A stretch of DNA of 64,000 nt from Clostridia bacterium. GTDB lineage: Bacteria > Bacillota > Clostridia > Oscillospirales > CAG-272. The DNA lies in assembly GCA_017533565.1 (NCBI GenBank), contig JAFXHU010000034.1, forward strand, positions 35,435-99,434, read 5' to 3'. Positions 55,781 to 64,000 of the stretch are shown in pieces. The notes beneath the pieces were generated by a model. That model did not search any database. It saw only the letters and a list, made by a program, of their open reading frames with translations, and had not been told where the DNA came from. The first letter of the stretch is position 1. Each line of letters opens with the position of its first letter. The position numbers and the translations under genes are program-made.

Positions 55781-55816
55781 AAAGGACTTGGCAAATTGCC
55801 AAGTCCTTTGTTTTTT
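55781..55816 (+). terminator. intrinsic terminator of rpmF
   Basis: 13-bp perfect stem, 3-nt loop, then GTTTTTT. Confidence 0.92.
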
Positions 55817-55931
55817 CAAGGGCTCTGCGGATTTCAAGGTTTTTGCACATAAAAGCTTACAGGACGATAATAAAAAGCACCCGCAGCGGCATTTTTGCTT
55901 TAGTGCGAAAGGCTTTCACGGCGGTGCGATA

Positions 55932-55960
55932 TTGACAGAGCGAGTAATGTGTGGTATACT
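55932..55960 (+). promoter_or_regulatory. sigma-A promoter of the ABC-fusion pair
   Basis: TTGACA, 17-bp spacer ending TGG, TATACT. Confidence 0.8.
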
Positions 55961-56041
55961 TTTACATATTAATTAATTTCACAGGCACCTCGCGCGCGAC
56001 GAAGCGCGTGAAGGCATTTGCAAATTATCGGGGAGACGGCT

Positions 56042-58453
56042 ATGAGCATTATTCGTCTTGACAATCTTTCAAAATTTTACACCTCGCAGACCTCGGTTGC
56101 AGTGGGGCTTTCGGGAATATCACTGTCCTTTGATGTTGGCGAGATGGTTGCCGTCACGGGAGAAAGCGGAAGCGGAAAATCCACGCTTGCCCACGTGCTT
56201 GGCGGTATTATTCCATACGAATCCGGCGAGCTTTACGTCGGCAATGCGCCAACCTCGCATTTCGATGCCGCGGATTGGGAAAAATACCGCAGAGATACCG
56301 TCAGCTTTATTTCGCAAAGCTATGGAATTCTCGTCGGAAATACTGTTTTCGAAAACGTCGAAAGCGCGTTGCGCTTTTACGGAATGCCCGCGGACGAGGC
56401 GGCAAGGCTGTCCGACGATATTCTCAAGCGGGTGGACCTTTACGAATTCAGGACAAGACGTGCGGACCGTCTTTCAAGCGGACAAAAGCAACGGCTTTCA
56501 ATCGCGCGCGCACTCGCGAAGCCGTCGAAAATACTCATCGCAGACGAGCCGACAGGCAACCTTGACAGCGAAAACAGCGAAAAGGTCATACGACTTTTAA
56601 AGGAGGCTTCAGCGGAGAGGCTTGTTATTCTCATAACACATAATTTCGACGAGGCAAAGGAGCTTGCAACACGTCAAATCATTCTCTCCGACGGGGCGGT
56701 AATTGCAGATATATCGCTTCGCGCAAAGGAGGATATCCGCGCGGAGGGAGTCGCAAAGCGCGGCAGCCTGACGAATTGCTCGGAAAAGGTCGCTAACACC
56801 GCATCGGCAAGAAAAAAGGGCGCAGGCGGTCTTTCCGCCTACATCGCACGTTTGATTTTAAAGTCGCGACCCACGTTTTCGGCAATAGTTTGCCTTTTGC
56901 TCGCTTTTACCTCGTTTATCACATTCTCCTTTCTCGGCACGTTTATTTCCGAGCTTGACGACAGCGATACGAAAATTTACAGGTCCGATGCATTCGTGAA
57001 CGGCGACCCGCTTCGTCTTGTCTTAATGAAAGCCGACGGTCAAGCTCTGACACAGGAGGACTTTGAAAAAATACTCTCAATAAAGCGGGTTGACAGCATT
57101 GAAAAGCGCGGATACAGCGCGGATATAAACTATTTTTACCGAGAGGATACCGACTATTATCTTTACAATGCCATTGTCAACGGTCCAAACTATCACTCTA
57201 TATTAAACCCGGACGATTTTTACCTTGTTCAAACGCCGAGCTTTATCGGGTTTGACATGTTTTTACGGACAACTCCCGTAACGAGGGAGGGCATCATTAC
57301 AAAGGGGCGCGCGCCCGTCGGCTGCTACGAGGTGTTGTCCGCCGACCCCGAATACAAAATCGGCGACACGGTCACGATATACTTTCAAAATACCGCAAGC
57401 TGGAGCCTTTCGGCATATATCAGCTCGGTGTTTACGGTGGTGGGCGAAACCGATTATGGAAACGGACTTTTCTTCTCCGACGATTTTGCCGCGGCAATGA
57501 GTGGACTTTGCGGATATGAGGCAGCGGGAAGCCCCGCAATACTCAATTATGACGAAAGGACGCTGATACTTCCCTACAATCCCGACGGCTTTACGGTGAC
57601 ACAGTTTTTTGACGAAACACTGCCGTCAAACGAGCCATCGGGCGGAGGATACGTTCAAACCGCACCGAAGCCGAGTGGCGCACCCAACACCCCAAAGGAC
57701 GGTAAAATCGATTTACAAAGCGGAGAGGTAATTTTAACCGAGTTCCTTCTTGAAAAGCTACGTGCGGAGCTTGGCGATACCTGTCAAATCAGGGGCGCGA
57801 ATTCAAAATTCTTCAAGGCGGAGGCAAAGCATTCCTCCACCTATTCGCGGCTTGCGCTTTTGAGCGAGGAGGATTTCAACCTCCTTCTCGACAGAGGAGA
57901 GGATAATCAGGTTAACGTGTACGTCACCGACTATGCGTATGCGGAGAGGGTTATGCGGGAGCTTAACAGCGAGGGCTACATTTCCATCTCCCCGTTTAAG
58001 ATCGGCGCGACCGAATTTGACCCAAAGCTGCAAAGCGAGCGTATGACCACTCTTATAATCTGTATTTCCGCATTTTTAATAAGCATAGCGCTTCAAACAA
58101 TTTTGCTTCGCGTAATGTTCGCGTTTTTGCGCGAGCCGCTGCGCCTTATGTCCAACGTCGGTATGCGGGCAAGCTCTGCGTTTTCGGCGCTTTCGCTTCT
58201 TATGCTTTTATTTACCGCAGTTGGCGAGGGGCTGGGTATCGGCTGTGTCCTTTTGCTGAATTCGCTCGGTATTATGCGAATTGTAAACATTTTCAAGCAT
58301 CTTGAATGGTATATGATGCTTATACTCGTTCTCCTGCATCTGCTTTCGGTTGCCTTCGCCTTTATATTCATTATGAAGGCTATCGAAAAAAGCGTTTTTC
58401 CCCATTCCGAAAAAAGAACGAAATTTGATATGTCGGGAGAGGAGGTTGCTTGA
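56042..58453 (+). CDS. ABC transporter, ATPase fused to FtsX/MacB-type permease (first subunit)
   Basis: 803 residues. ATPase at 1-220: Walker A GESGSGKST, signature LSSGQKQRLSIARAL, Walker B ILIADEPTGNLD, switch His in LITHNFDEA. One membrane helix near 285-305, an outside domain of about 360 residues with a Pro/Gly-rich linker (EPSGGGYVQTAPKPSGAP), then three helices at the end: the MacB layout, NBD-TM1-extracytoplasmic-TM2-4. The ATG at 56042 follows GGGGAGA; the frame is open to a TTG at 56018. Three bases separate its stop from the next start region, so the two proteins probably form a heterodimer. Mechanotransmission of a peptide or lipid, not classical transport, is typical of this fold; the substrate is unknown. 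Confidence 0.9.
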   Translation: MSIIRLDNLSKFYTSQTSVAVGLSGISLSFDVGEMVAVTGESGSGKSTLAHVLGGIIPYESGELYVGNAPTSHFDAADWEKYRRDTVSFISQSYGILVGNTVFENVESALRFYGMPADEAARLSDDILKRVDLYEFRTRRADRLSSGQKQRLSIARALAKPSKILIADEPTGNLDSENSEKVIRLLKEASAERLVILITHNFDEAKELATRQIILSDGAVIADISLRAKEDIRAEGVAKRGSLTNCSEKVANTASARKKGAGGLSAYIARLILKSRPTFSAIVCLLLAFTSFITFSFLGTFISELDDSDTKIYRSDAFVNGDPLRLVLMKADGQALTQEDFEKILSIKRVDSIEKRGYSADINYFYREDTDYYLYNAIVNGPNYHSILNPDDFYLVQTPSFIGFDMFLRTTPVTREGIITKGRAPVGCYEVLSADPEYKIGDTVTIYFQNTASWSLSAYISSVFTVVGETDYGNGLFFSDDFAAAMSGLCGYEAAGSPAILNYDERTLILPYNPDGFTVTQFFDETLPSNEPSGGGYVQTAPKPSGAPNTPKDGKIDLQSGEVILTEFLLEKLRAELGDTCQIRGANSKFFKAEAKHSSTYSRLALLSEEDFNLLLDRGEDNQVNVYVTDYAYAERVMRELNSEGYISISPFKIGATEFDPKLQSERMTTLIICISAFLISIALQTILLRVMFAFLREPLRLMSNVGMRASSAFSALSLLMLLFTAVGEGLGIGCVLLLNSLGIMRIVNIFKHLEWYMMLILVLLHLLSVAFAFIFIMKAIEKSVFPHSEKRTKFDMSGEEVA

Positions 58454-58455
58454 TT

Positions 58456-60918
58456 ATGATTAAAATAGACAATCTGAAAAAGACCTACAACCCCCACTCA
58501 AGGTTTAAAAAAGAGGTGCTTCACGGCATAAGCCTTGAGCTTCCGAATACGGGATTTATTGCCATCCTCGGCAGCTCGGGCTGCGGAAAGACGACGCTTT
58601 TAAATGCGGTTGGAGGACTTGACAGCTTTGACGAGGGGTGCGTATGCGTCGACGGCGTAACGGTAAGCAGCTCTCCCTGTGCCAAAATGGAGGAAATAAG
58701 AAACTCCTCCTTCGGTTATATTTTTCAAAACTATTATCTTCTTTCCGAGCATTCGGTCGCGTACAACGTTTATTTGGGAATGCATTCTCTCAAGCTTTCG
58801 CACGAAGAAAAGCTTCGCCGAGTGAAAAATTCGCTTGAAAGAGTGAATATGCTTCGTTACAGCAAGCGACTTGTAAGCGAGCTTTCGGGCGGACAGCAGC
58901 AAAGAGTTGCTATTGCGCGTGCGATAGCAAGACAGCCGAGAGTTATTTTCGCAGACGAGCCGACAGGCAATCTTGACGAGGCGAATACCGTAAATATTTG
59001 CACGATACTCAAGGAGCTTTCGCGCGACAGCCTCGTCGTTATGGTAACGCACGAGGAGAGAATTGCAAGATTTTTTGCAGACAGAATTATCACCCTTGAC
59101 GACGGGGTTATAAAAAGCGACAGCACAGAATGGGACCGCAGCTCGCTTAACGTTAGGGAAAACGATGCGGTTTATGCGGGTGACTATACGGAGGCGCGTA
59201 TTTCCACCGATATGGCAAGGCTTCGCGTCCTGTCAAAGGACGGTGCGCTGCCCGCGGAGCTTACTATCGTTATAGAGGACAGCAGGATAATTATCAAGCT
59301 CGACGACCCGAGAGCCGTTATCTCGTCCGAGAGCGCAGCGCCGCCAAGGCTTAAGGAGGGGAAAAGCCCCGTAATAAGCACAAGCCAAGCGGAAGCGGTT
59401 CCCGCCAATTCCGACAAGCCGATGCAGGAAATCTGCAGCAAAGGTGGCAGGCTTCCGTGGAAAATGCTTTTTGCCGAGGCGCGAGCTCTCGTTTCGGGTG
59501 GAAAAAGGCTCAAAAGATTCGGAATGGGTGTTTTTATCATCCTGCTCTCCCTGATGATTTCGCTATTCGCGGCGGACTTTATCGCGATAAAGGGTATAGA
59601 CCTCGAAGCCTACATAACCGCGGATTCGCATACCCTTGACCTTTCATTCGAGCGCGGAACAGGGGTTACAAACAAGTATCAGCCGATTCTTACCAACATT
59701 GATGCCTTCAGGACCTTTCTCGATAATTCCGGATGCGATTTTGATTACATTCCCGCAACAAACGACACCCTGTTTTACGTGGACAGCACTATTCCTCAAT
59801 ACGAGGAGGCGCACCTTGAAATGAAATATTTCAGCAGGGCAAACGTCAATCGGCTCGACAGTCAAAGTATAATAATCGGACGAATGCCTACAAGGTCGGA
59901 CGAAATCGTCATCGACAGATGGGTTATCGACAAGCTTTTGGCAGATGACGGAATTATTCAGAACATCATACCGAATGCAAGCTATCTAGTTGGTAAGGAG
60001 CTGATTTGCAGGGGCAAAAGCATGCGGCTCAAAATCGTTGGAATTTGCGACTCGGGTGAGCCGACGATGTATATGAGCACGGAGGCGCTTTTGGCCTTCG
60101 GAACATATGGCTCGGAGGTAATAACTCTCAGCGAGTATATAAGAATAACGGGTGACAGCTCGGTAAGCTCGCTCGGTCAAAAGGAATGTATTGCGATTAT
60201 GAACAACGCGACGGGACTTAACGACTGGAACAGCGTTCAAATGTATATCGGAAGCAATTACAGAGTTACGCTTCATTCAACCTTAACCACCGACAGCGAT
60301 ATAAGTGCAAAGCTGATTATATCCGACGATGCGCTTTCACCCCTTTACCGAAGCATGATCGATGCCGCCGATACCTTTCACATTTGGTCGGAGGACAAGA
60401 CAAAAATCCGCGAGCTTATCGACACGGGTATGCCCGAGGAGCTTTCAAGCGTGCTTGTGGTAAAGGACAGGGATATTTACGGCGAGGAGCTTGACCGTCA
60501 TAATACCGAAACAAAGAAAAGGCTTGACTCTCGGCTTATCGTAACGATAACGGTGGTGCTTGCCTGTATGCTGATGCTTTATCTTATGCAGCGCTCCAAG
60601 ATTCGCGAAAGAATGGATTTGATTGCTGTTTACAGGCTTCTCGGAATTTCCAACGGCTCGCTGCTTTCCATTTTTGCAATTGAAAGCATTTTGCTTACCC
60701 TGCGGTTTGCTTTGCCTACCGTATTTTGCATTTGGGGAGCTATAAAGGCAGTTTCGCTCGTGGAGTTTTTTGACTCTACTGCTCTTGTATTTCCGATTTG
60801 GGCGGCGGCGCTTACTCTGCTCTCGATAGCGGCATACCGCCTTATCATTTCAGTTATTCCCGCGATAAGAATAATTTTACTCCCGCCCGCGAGAATAGCA
60901 TCAAGCTTTGACCTTTAA
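58456..60918 (+). CDS. ABC transporter, ATPase fused to FtsX/MacB-type permease (second subunit)
   Basis: 820 residues, same layout. Walker A GSSGCGKTT, signature ELSGGQQQRVAIARAI, Walker B VIFADEPTGNLDE, MVTHEERIA. A 110-residue linker follows the ATPase, then TM1 (MGVFIILLSLMISLFAADFI, about 350), an outside domain, and three helices (LIVTITVVLACMLMLYLM onward). Its ATPase signature is canonical while the first subunit has SSGQK, which would fit unequal ATP sites. I use ATG 58456, 10 nt after GGAGG, not the TTG at 58450. The outside domain shows little similarity to that of subunit one. Confidence 0.9.
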   Translation: MIKIDNLKKTYNPHSRFKKEVLHGISLELPNTGFIAILGSSGCGKTTLLNAVGGLDSFDEGCVCVDGVTVSSSPCAKMEEIRNSSFGYIFQNYYLLSEHSVAYNVYLGMHSLKLSHEEKLRRVKNSLERVNMLRYSKRLVSELSGGQQQRVAIARAIARQPRVIFADEPTGNLDEANTVNICTILKELSRDSLVVMVTHEERIARFFADRIITLDDGVIKSDSTEWDRSSLNVRENDAVYAGDYTEARISTDMARLRVLSKDGALPAELTIVIEDSRIIIKLDDPRAVISSESAAPPRLKEGKSPVISTSQAEAVPANSDKPMQEICSKGGRLPWKMLFAEARALVSGGKRLKRFGMGVFIILLSLMISLFAADFIAIKGIDLEAYITADSHTLDLSFERGTGVTNKYQPILTNIDAFRTFLDNSGCDFDYIPATNDTLFYVDSTIPQYEEAHLEMKYFSRANVNRLDSQSIIIGRMPTRSDEIVIDRWVIDKLLADDGIIQNIIPNASYLVGKELICRGKSMRLKIVGICDSGEPTMYMSTEALLAFGTYGSEVITLSEYIRITGDSSVSSLGQKECIAIMNNATGLNDWNSVQMYIGSNYRVTLHSTLTTDSDISAKLIISDDALSPLYRSMIDAADTFHIWSEDKTKIRELIDTGMPEELSSVLVVKDRDIYGEELDRHNTETKKRLDSRLIVTITVVLACMLMLYLMQRSKIRERMDLIAVYRLLGISNGSLLSIFAIESILLTLRFALPTVFCIWGAIKAVSLVEFFDSTALVFPIWAAALTLLSIAAYRLIISVIPAIRIILLPPARIASSFDL

Positions 60919-60920
60919 AT

Positions 60921-60950
60921 AAAAAACGCCCCAAATTGGGGCGTTTTTTT
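60921..60950. terminator. bidirectional terminator between the ABC pair and the HAD gene
   Basis: CGCCCC/GGGGCG stem with A6 and T7 flanks. Confidence 0.9.
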
Positions 60951-61008
60951 AACACGGGTGCCACCCAACCGCCGATTTTCGGGCGATGGACGCATTTGTT
61001 TTTTATAA

Positions 61009-61674
61009 TTACAGAAGAATTTTTTCAAGCTCCCCGACGGTTTTGACGACGTGGGTAAAGCCCGCGGATTCAAGCTCCTCAAGGCTGCCGTGTCCCCAAA
61101 GGACACCAATCGAGTCAATTCCGCACTTCTCTGCCCCCTCCGCGTCGTACATTCTGTCACCGACGAGGACGCATTTTGCACGTGCTTCGGGGCTGTGGTC
61201 TATACCGAGATTTTCAAGCGCGTATTCAAGGACCTCCCACTTTTTCTCGCGAAGGCGCGCGACGTAGTCGTGACCCGAAATGAAATCAAAATAGCCGTAA
61301 AGCTTGTGAAGGCGGAGAATATCCTCTGCGGTATCCTGTGGCTTTGAGGTAGAGAGGACTATCGTTTTTCCCGCTTTTTTGAGGTCGGCAAGAAGCTCGG
61401 TTATCCCGACATAAAGCGTGTTATCCCACCAGCCGTAAACGTTGTAGTATTCGCGGAAAAGCTCTACCGCGCGCTCCGCCTCCTCGGCGGTAAAGCCGAA
61501 TGCCCGCTGCCATTCCTCGGCAAGCGGCGGACCGATAAAGCGGCGGAGCGATTCCCTCTCGCCATAATCGACACCAATCTTTTTAAAGGCATACACAAAC
61601 CCGTCCAAAAGCCCGTGTGCGGGGTCGGAGAGCGTCCCGTCGAGGTCAAAGGCGATTATTTCGTATTTAGACAT
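61009..61674 (-). CDS. HAD-family phosphatase, phosphoglycolate-phosphatase-like
   Basis: 221 residues. Motif I FDLDGTLSDPAHGLLDG, motif II Ser in VLSTSKPQD, motif III Lys in REKKWEVLEYAL, motif IV VGDRMYDAEGAEKCGIDSIGVLWGHGS. The cap domain is the helical C1 type. Such proteins often act on phosphoglycolate, pyrophosphate or nucleotides; the substrate is not determined here. 11 nt after pyk, so same transcript. Confidence 0.9.
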   Translation of the reverse strand: MSKYEIIAFDLDGTLSDPAHGLLDGFVYAFKKIGVDYGERESLRRFIGPPLAEEWQRAFGFTAEEAERAVELFREYYNVYGWWDNTLYVGITELLADLKKAGKTIVLSTSKPQDTAEDILRLHKLYGYFDFISGHDYVARLREKKWEVLEYALENLGIDHSPEARAKCVLVGDRMYDAEGAEKCGIDSIGVLWGHGSLEELESAGFTHVVKTVGELEKILL

Positions 61675-61685
61675 ATTCCCTTCCC

Positions 61686-63101
61686 TTACTTTACGGTTTC
61701 AAGCTTTATCATATTGGTGTTTCCTGGTCTGCCGTTAATCTGTCCGCCCGTGAGGACTACGTTATCACCCTTTTTAAGTCCCTTCACCTTCTTCGCCTCG
61801 TCAAGCGCGCGGTAGAAAAGCACCTCTATGGAGCTGTATTCCTCGGAAATTACGGGGGTTACGCCCCAGGAGAGGTTAAGCTTTCTCCACACCTTTTCGT
61901 CGGTTGTCATTCCGATTATATCAATAGGGCAACGGAAGCGGCTTACCATTCTTGCCGTCTGTCCGCTTATGGAGTTAACGACGATACACTTTGCATCAAC
62001 GTCAACCGCCATTGCACAGGTTGCGTGTGAAACGGCATCGATATTGTTTCGCATTTTGAACTCTGTGAACAAAAACCACTGCTTGTAATCAATTCCGCGC
62101 TCGGTAAACTCGGCAATCTCCGCCATATTGCGTACTGCCTCCACGGGGTGGCGTCCCGCGGCGGTTTCGCCCGAAAGCATTATCGCGCTCGAGCCGTCGT
62201 AAACTGCATTCGCAACGTCGGAAATCTCCGCACGGGTGGGGCGCGGATTGTTAATCATGCTCTCGAGCATTTCGGTTGCGGTGATTACGCGCTTGCCGAG
62301 AAGTCGGCACTTTTTGATAAGATATTTTTGAACAGTGGGCACCTCCACAAACGGAATTTCAACGCCGAGGTCGCCCCTCGCAACCATAACGCCGTCGGCA
62401 ACGGTGCAAATTTCCTCTATGTTATCTACGCCCGCCCTGTTCTCGATTTTCGCAATGGTATCAATCTTTTCGCCGCCGTTTTTATCGAGAAACTCGCGAA
62501 TCGAAAGTATATCCTCGCGACAGGAAACGAAGGATGCCGCAACGAAATCAACGTCGTGCTTTATGCCGAAAAGGAGGTCCTGCTTATCCTGCTCGGAGAG
62601 GTATTCCTGCTTTAGAACCTTTCCCGGGAAGGACATGCTTTTTCTGTCCGAAAGCTCCCCGCCCGTAAGCACGGTTGTGTGTATAGCCGTACCCTCTATG
62701 CGCTCGACCTCAAAAACGACAAGCCCGTTGTTAAGCAAAACGTGATCCCCCGGGGCAAGCTCGTTATGAAGATTTTTGTAGGACACCGACACACGATGCT
62801 CGTCGCCCTCCACCTCGTCGGCGGTAAAGGTAAAGCTGTCCCCTGCGTTAAGGTGTATTTTCTTGTTTTTAAAGGTTCTTATTCTATACTCGGGACCCTT
62901 CGTATCAAGCATAATGGCAATCGGAAGGTCAAGACGCTCCCGCACTCTTTTGATAAGCGCGATTTTTTCCTCATGCTCGGCGTGAGTGCCGTGGGAAAAG
63001 TTAAGCCTTGCAACGTTCATACCCTCAAGGCACATTTTGGTGAGCGTATCCTCGTTGTCACAGGCGGGACCTATCGTACAAATTATTTTTGTCTTTCTCA
63101 T
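61686..63101 (-). CDS. pyk: pyruvate kinase
   Basis: PEP plus ADP to pyruvate plus ATP. 471 residues, without the extra C-terminal PEP-utiliser domain found in many Bacilli. MRKTKIICTIGPACDNEDTL, LNFSHGTHAEH, MLDTKGPEYRI, AKIENRAGVDNIEEI, VARGDLGVEIPF and TATEMLESMINNPRPTRAEISDVANAV cover the active site. The effector-binding C-domain is present. A hairpin GCGGCAG-AG-CTGCCGC (63124-63139) sits in the leader just before GGAG. Confidence 0.97.
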   Translation of the reverse strand: MRKTKIICTIGPACDNEDTLTKMCLEGMNVARLNFSHGTHAEHEEKIALIKRVRERLDLPIAIMLDTKGPEYRIRTFKNKKIHLNAGDSFTFTADEVEGDEHRVSVSYKNLHNELAPGDHVLLNNGLVVFEVERIEGTAIHTTVLTGGELSDRKSMSFPGKVLKQEYLSEQDKQDLLFGIKHDVDFVAASFVSCREDILSIREFLDKNGGEKIDTIAKIENRAGVDNIEEICTVADGVMVARGDLGVEIPFVEVPTVQKYLIKKCRLLGKRVITATEMLESMINNPRPTRAEISDVANAVYDGSSAIMLSGETAAGRHPVEAVRNMAEIAEFTERGIDYKQWFLFTEFKMRNNIDAVSHATCAMAVDVDAKCIVVNSISGQTARMVSRFRCPIDIIGMTTDEKVWRKLNLSWGVTPVISEEYSSIEVLFYRALDEAKKVKGLKKGDNVVLTGGQINGRPGNTNMIKLETVK

Positions 63102-63391
63102 ATTTTTTCTCCGTTTTTGCCCCGCGGCAGAGCTGCCGCCCCGACGAAAAGCATCTTTTTACGTTTATATTTTACCATTCGCGCGTAATTATGTCAAGCA
63201 AATTTTACTTTTGTCGGCATTTTGACTTATTTTCGGCAATTTTTCAACGCCCGCGCCGAATTGCGAAGCCCCAAGCCCCAACGCGAATACAAAAACGTTG
63301 CACTTTCGGGAGAAAATTCGGGTTAGACCTTCGCAAACGGTATGTTGACGGTAAAAATCCGTAAAAATCCAAGAGAAAATGCGTCCACCGC
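63102..63391. other. intergenic stretch with the pyk promoter, no gene recognised
   Basis: Contains the pyk leader hairpin and promoter (63169-63197: TTGACA, 17 bp, TAAAAT on the minus strand). The remainder shows no gene. Confidence 0.6.
63169..63197 (-). promoter_or_regulatory. sigma-A promoter of pyk
   Basis: Minus strand TTGACA, 17-bp spacer, TAAAAT. Confidence 0.85.
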
Positions 63392-63420
63392 TTGACAATC
63401 GGCAAAAAATGTGTTATCAT
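63392..63420 (+). promoter_or_regulatory. promoter facing the structured-RNA and tRNA-Ser region
   Basis: TTGACA, 17-bp spacer with an A6 run and TGTGT, TATCAT; similar to the nrdR promoter at 24 of 29 positions. Confidence 0.75.
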
Positions 63421-63441
63421 TATACGGTCGATTGAAGCACG

Positions 63442-63531
63442 GCGATAAGTGCAAGCCCGAAACTCCGCCAAAAGAAATAGCGCGGTAGGATAAAAACGGC
63501 TTCGCAAACCGTTTCGCACTTGTAAAATCGC
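63442..63531 (+). ncRNA. candidate structured RNA, unrecognised
   Basis: Begins about 20 nt after the promoter. GCGAT (63442) pairs with ATCGC (63527), and AAGTGC (63447) with GCACTT (63516), closing an inner region that holds CCGC/GCGG and AAACGG/CCGTTT stems: a three-way shape of 90 nt. No match to 6S, SRP, RNase P, tmRNA or T-box signatures that I know. It could equally be the leader of the tRNA-Ser transcript. Confidence 0.35.
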
Positions 63532-63934
63532 AAAGCAACGTACGTCTAACGCAATATCTAACAATTAAATAACTGGTAAGATGATTTACTACATCGCAGG
63601 ATTATCTCTGACGAGTATACCCACACTTGCTGCTTACAAGCGAGCTTGACGCATCTTCGTGGGGTATGCGAAGCGGATTCGTGAAACGAGTTTCACGAGC
63701 CACTTCGAAACAGGACTGCTTATATGTGGTGTAGTAAACCACACCATATGTAAGCAGGAATATCGAAGCGGTCACAACGAGGCGGTCTTGAAAATTTGTC
63801 GGTCGAGCTTTTTCGCAAAGGCTCAAAATCCCTTGCTACGCTTGATGTTTTCGCCCTTCGGACGAAGCAGAAAATTATTCCTTCTAAAACTTTTTCTAAA
63901 AAATTCGCAAATCTAAAACTAAATAGTCTTACAC
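63532..63934. other. non-coding stretch with hairpins before tRNA-Ser
   Basis: Several inverted repeats: TCGTGAAAC/GTTTCACGA within a longer imperfect arm (about 63668-63708), and an imperfect 18-bp arm pair at 63716-63757, next to a partial tRNA-Ser copy. Frames such as 63720-63989 (minus) run over the tRNA and are not genes. Confidence 0.6.
63761..63794 (+). repeat. partial copy of tRNA-Ser (D arm to anticodon loop)
   Basis: 34 nt identical to 63942-63975 at 32 positions, covering the D arm and anticodon arm up to the loop. The acceptor stem before it and the variable and T arms after it are absent, so it is not a working tRNA. Confidence 0.75.
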
Positions 63935-64000
63935 GGAGGGTTATCGAAGTGGTCATAACGAGGCGGTCTTGAAAACCGTTTGCCTTCACGGGCGCGTGAG
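63935..64000 (+). tRNA. tRNA-Ser(TGA), 3' end cut by window edge
   Basis: Starts GGAGGGT (acceptor), D arm with CGAAGUGGUCAUAACG, anticodon stem GCGGU/ACCGU around loop CUUGAAA (anticodon UGA), then a long variable arm beginning TTTGCCTTCACGGGCGCGTGAG. The long variable arm confirms the serine class; the T arm and acceptor 3' strand lie beyond 64000. Confidence 0.93.

Noticed and set aside
63720-63989. 89-residue minus-strand frame at the right edge
   Set aside because: It runs through the tRNA-Ser gene and its partial copy.

Overview
This is bacterial chromosome, most likely from an uncultured gut-type member of the Clostridia (Bacillota). The basis is gene style rather than a marker tree: nrdR, a DUF177-rpmF pair, rpsO-pnp, a long single-chain PurL, separate AICAR transformylase and PurO-type IMP cyclohydrolase genes, LicD enzymes, extended purine-pathway control by a ZTP riboswitch, and many consensus sigma-A promoters with 17-bp spacers. 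No rRNA, CRISPR array, transposase or phage gene was seen.

Layout. 1-1.6 kb: nrdR (cut by the window edge) and a PAP2 phosphatase. 1.9-14.2 kb: a carbohydrate region with a 2184-residue secreted heparinase II/III-type lyase, an RpiB-family isomerase resembling unsaturated-uronate isomerases, an archaeal-type AspRS, an esterase-like hydrolase and a GH78 rhamnosidase. 14.4-14.9 kb: two small genes of unknown function. 15.2-25.9 kb: an eight-gene purine operon (purE-F-M-N-O-AICARFT-D-L) transcribed leftward behind a ZTP riboswitch with its own terminator. 25.9-32.3 kb: a degenerate-looking GH39-like protein, a YitT membrane protein, tRNA-Arg(CCT), a broken fic gene, two SGNH hydrolases and an organophosphate-type MFS transporter.

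32.4-48.2 kb is a surface-polysaccharide cluster, all leftward from one promoter near 48.3 kb: a priming sugar transferase, three GT4 glycosyltransferases, a pyruvyl transferase, a Wzy-like polymerase, an FrhB-like iron-sulfur protein, a Wzx-like flippase, two LicD proteins, CapE-CapF-CapG for UDP-N-acetyl-L-fucosamine, and a nucleotidyltransferase. About 37.1-48.2 kb is clearly more AT-rich than its surroundings, while capE/F/G match the rest of the chromosome. capF carries an in-frame amber codon with its cupin domain intact downstream.

48.8-64 kb is housekeeping: pnp, rpsO, a UPF0126 channel, rdgB, fhs, DUF177-rpmF, two MacB-like ABC-permease fusions, a phosphoglycolate-phosphatase-like gene, pyruvate kinase, and at the right edge a possible structured RNA, a partial tRNA-Ser copy and the start of tRNA-Ser(TGA).

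The points most worth a second look are the PurF that lacks its N-terminal catalytic cysteine, the capF amber codon, an 18-bp palindrome just upstream of the Shine-Dalgarno sequences of four genes (three of them in sugar metabolism), and the duplicated tRNA-Ser segment.
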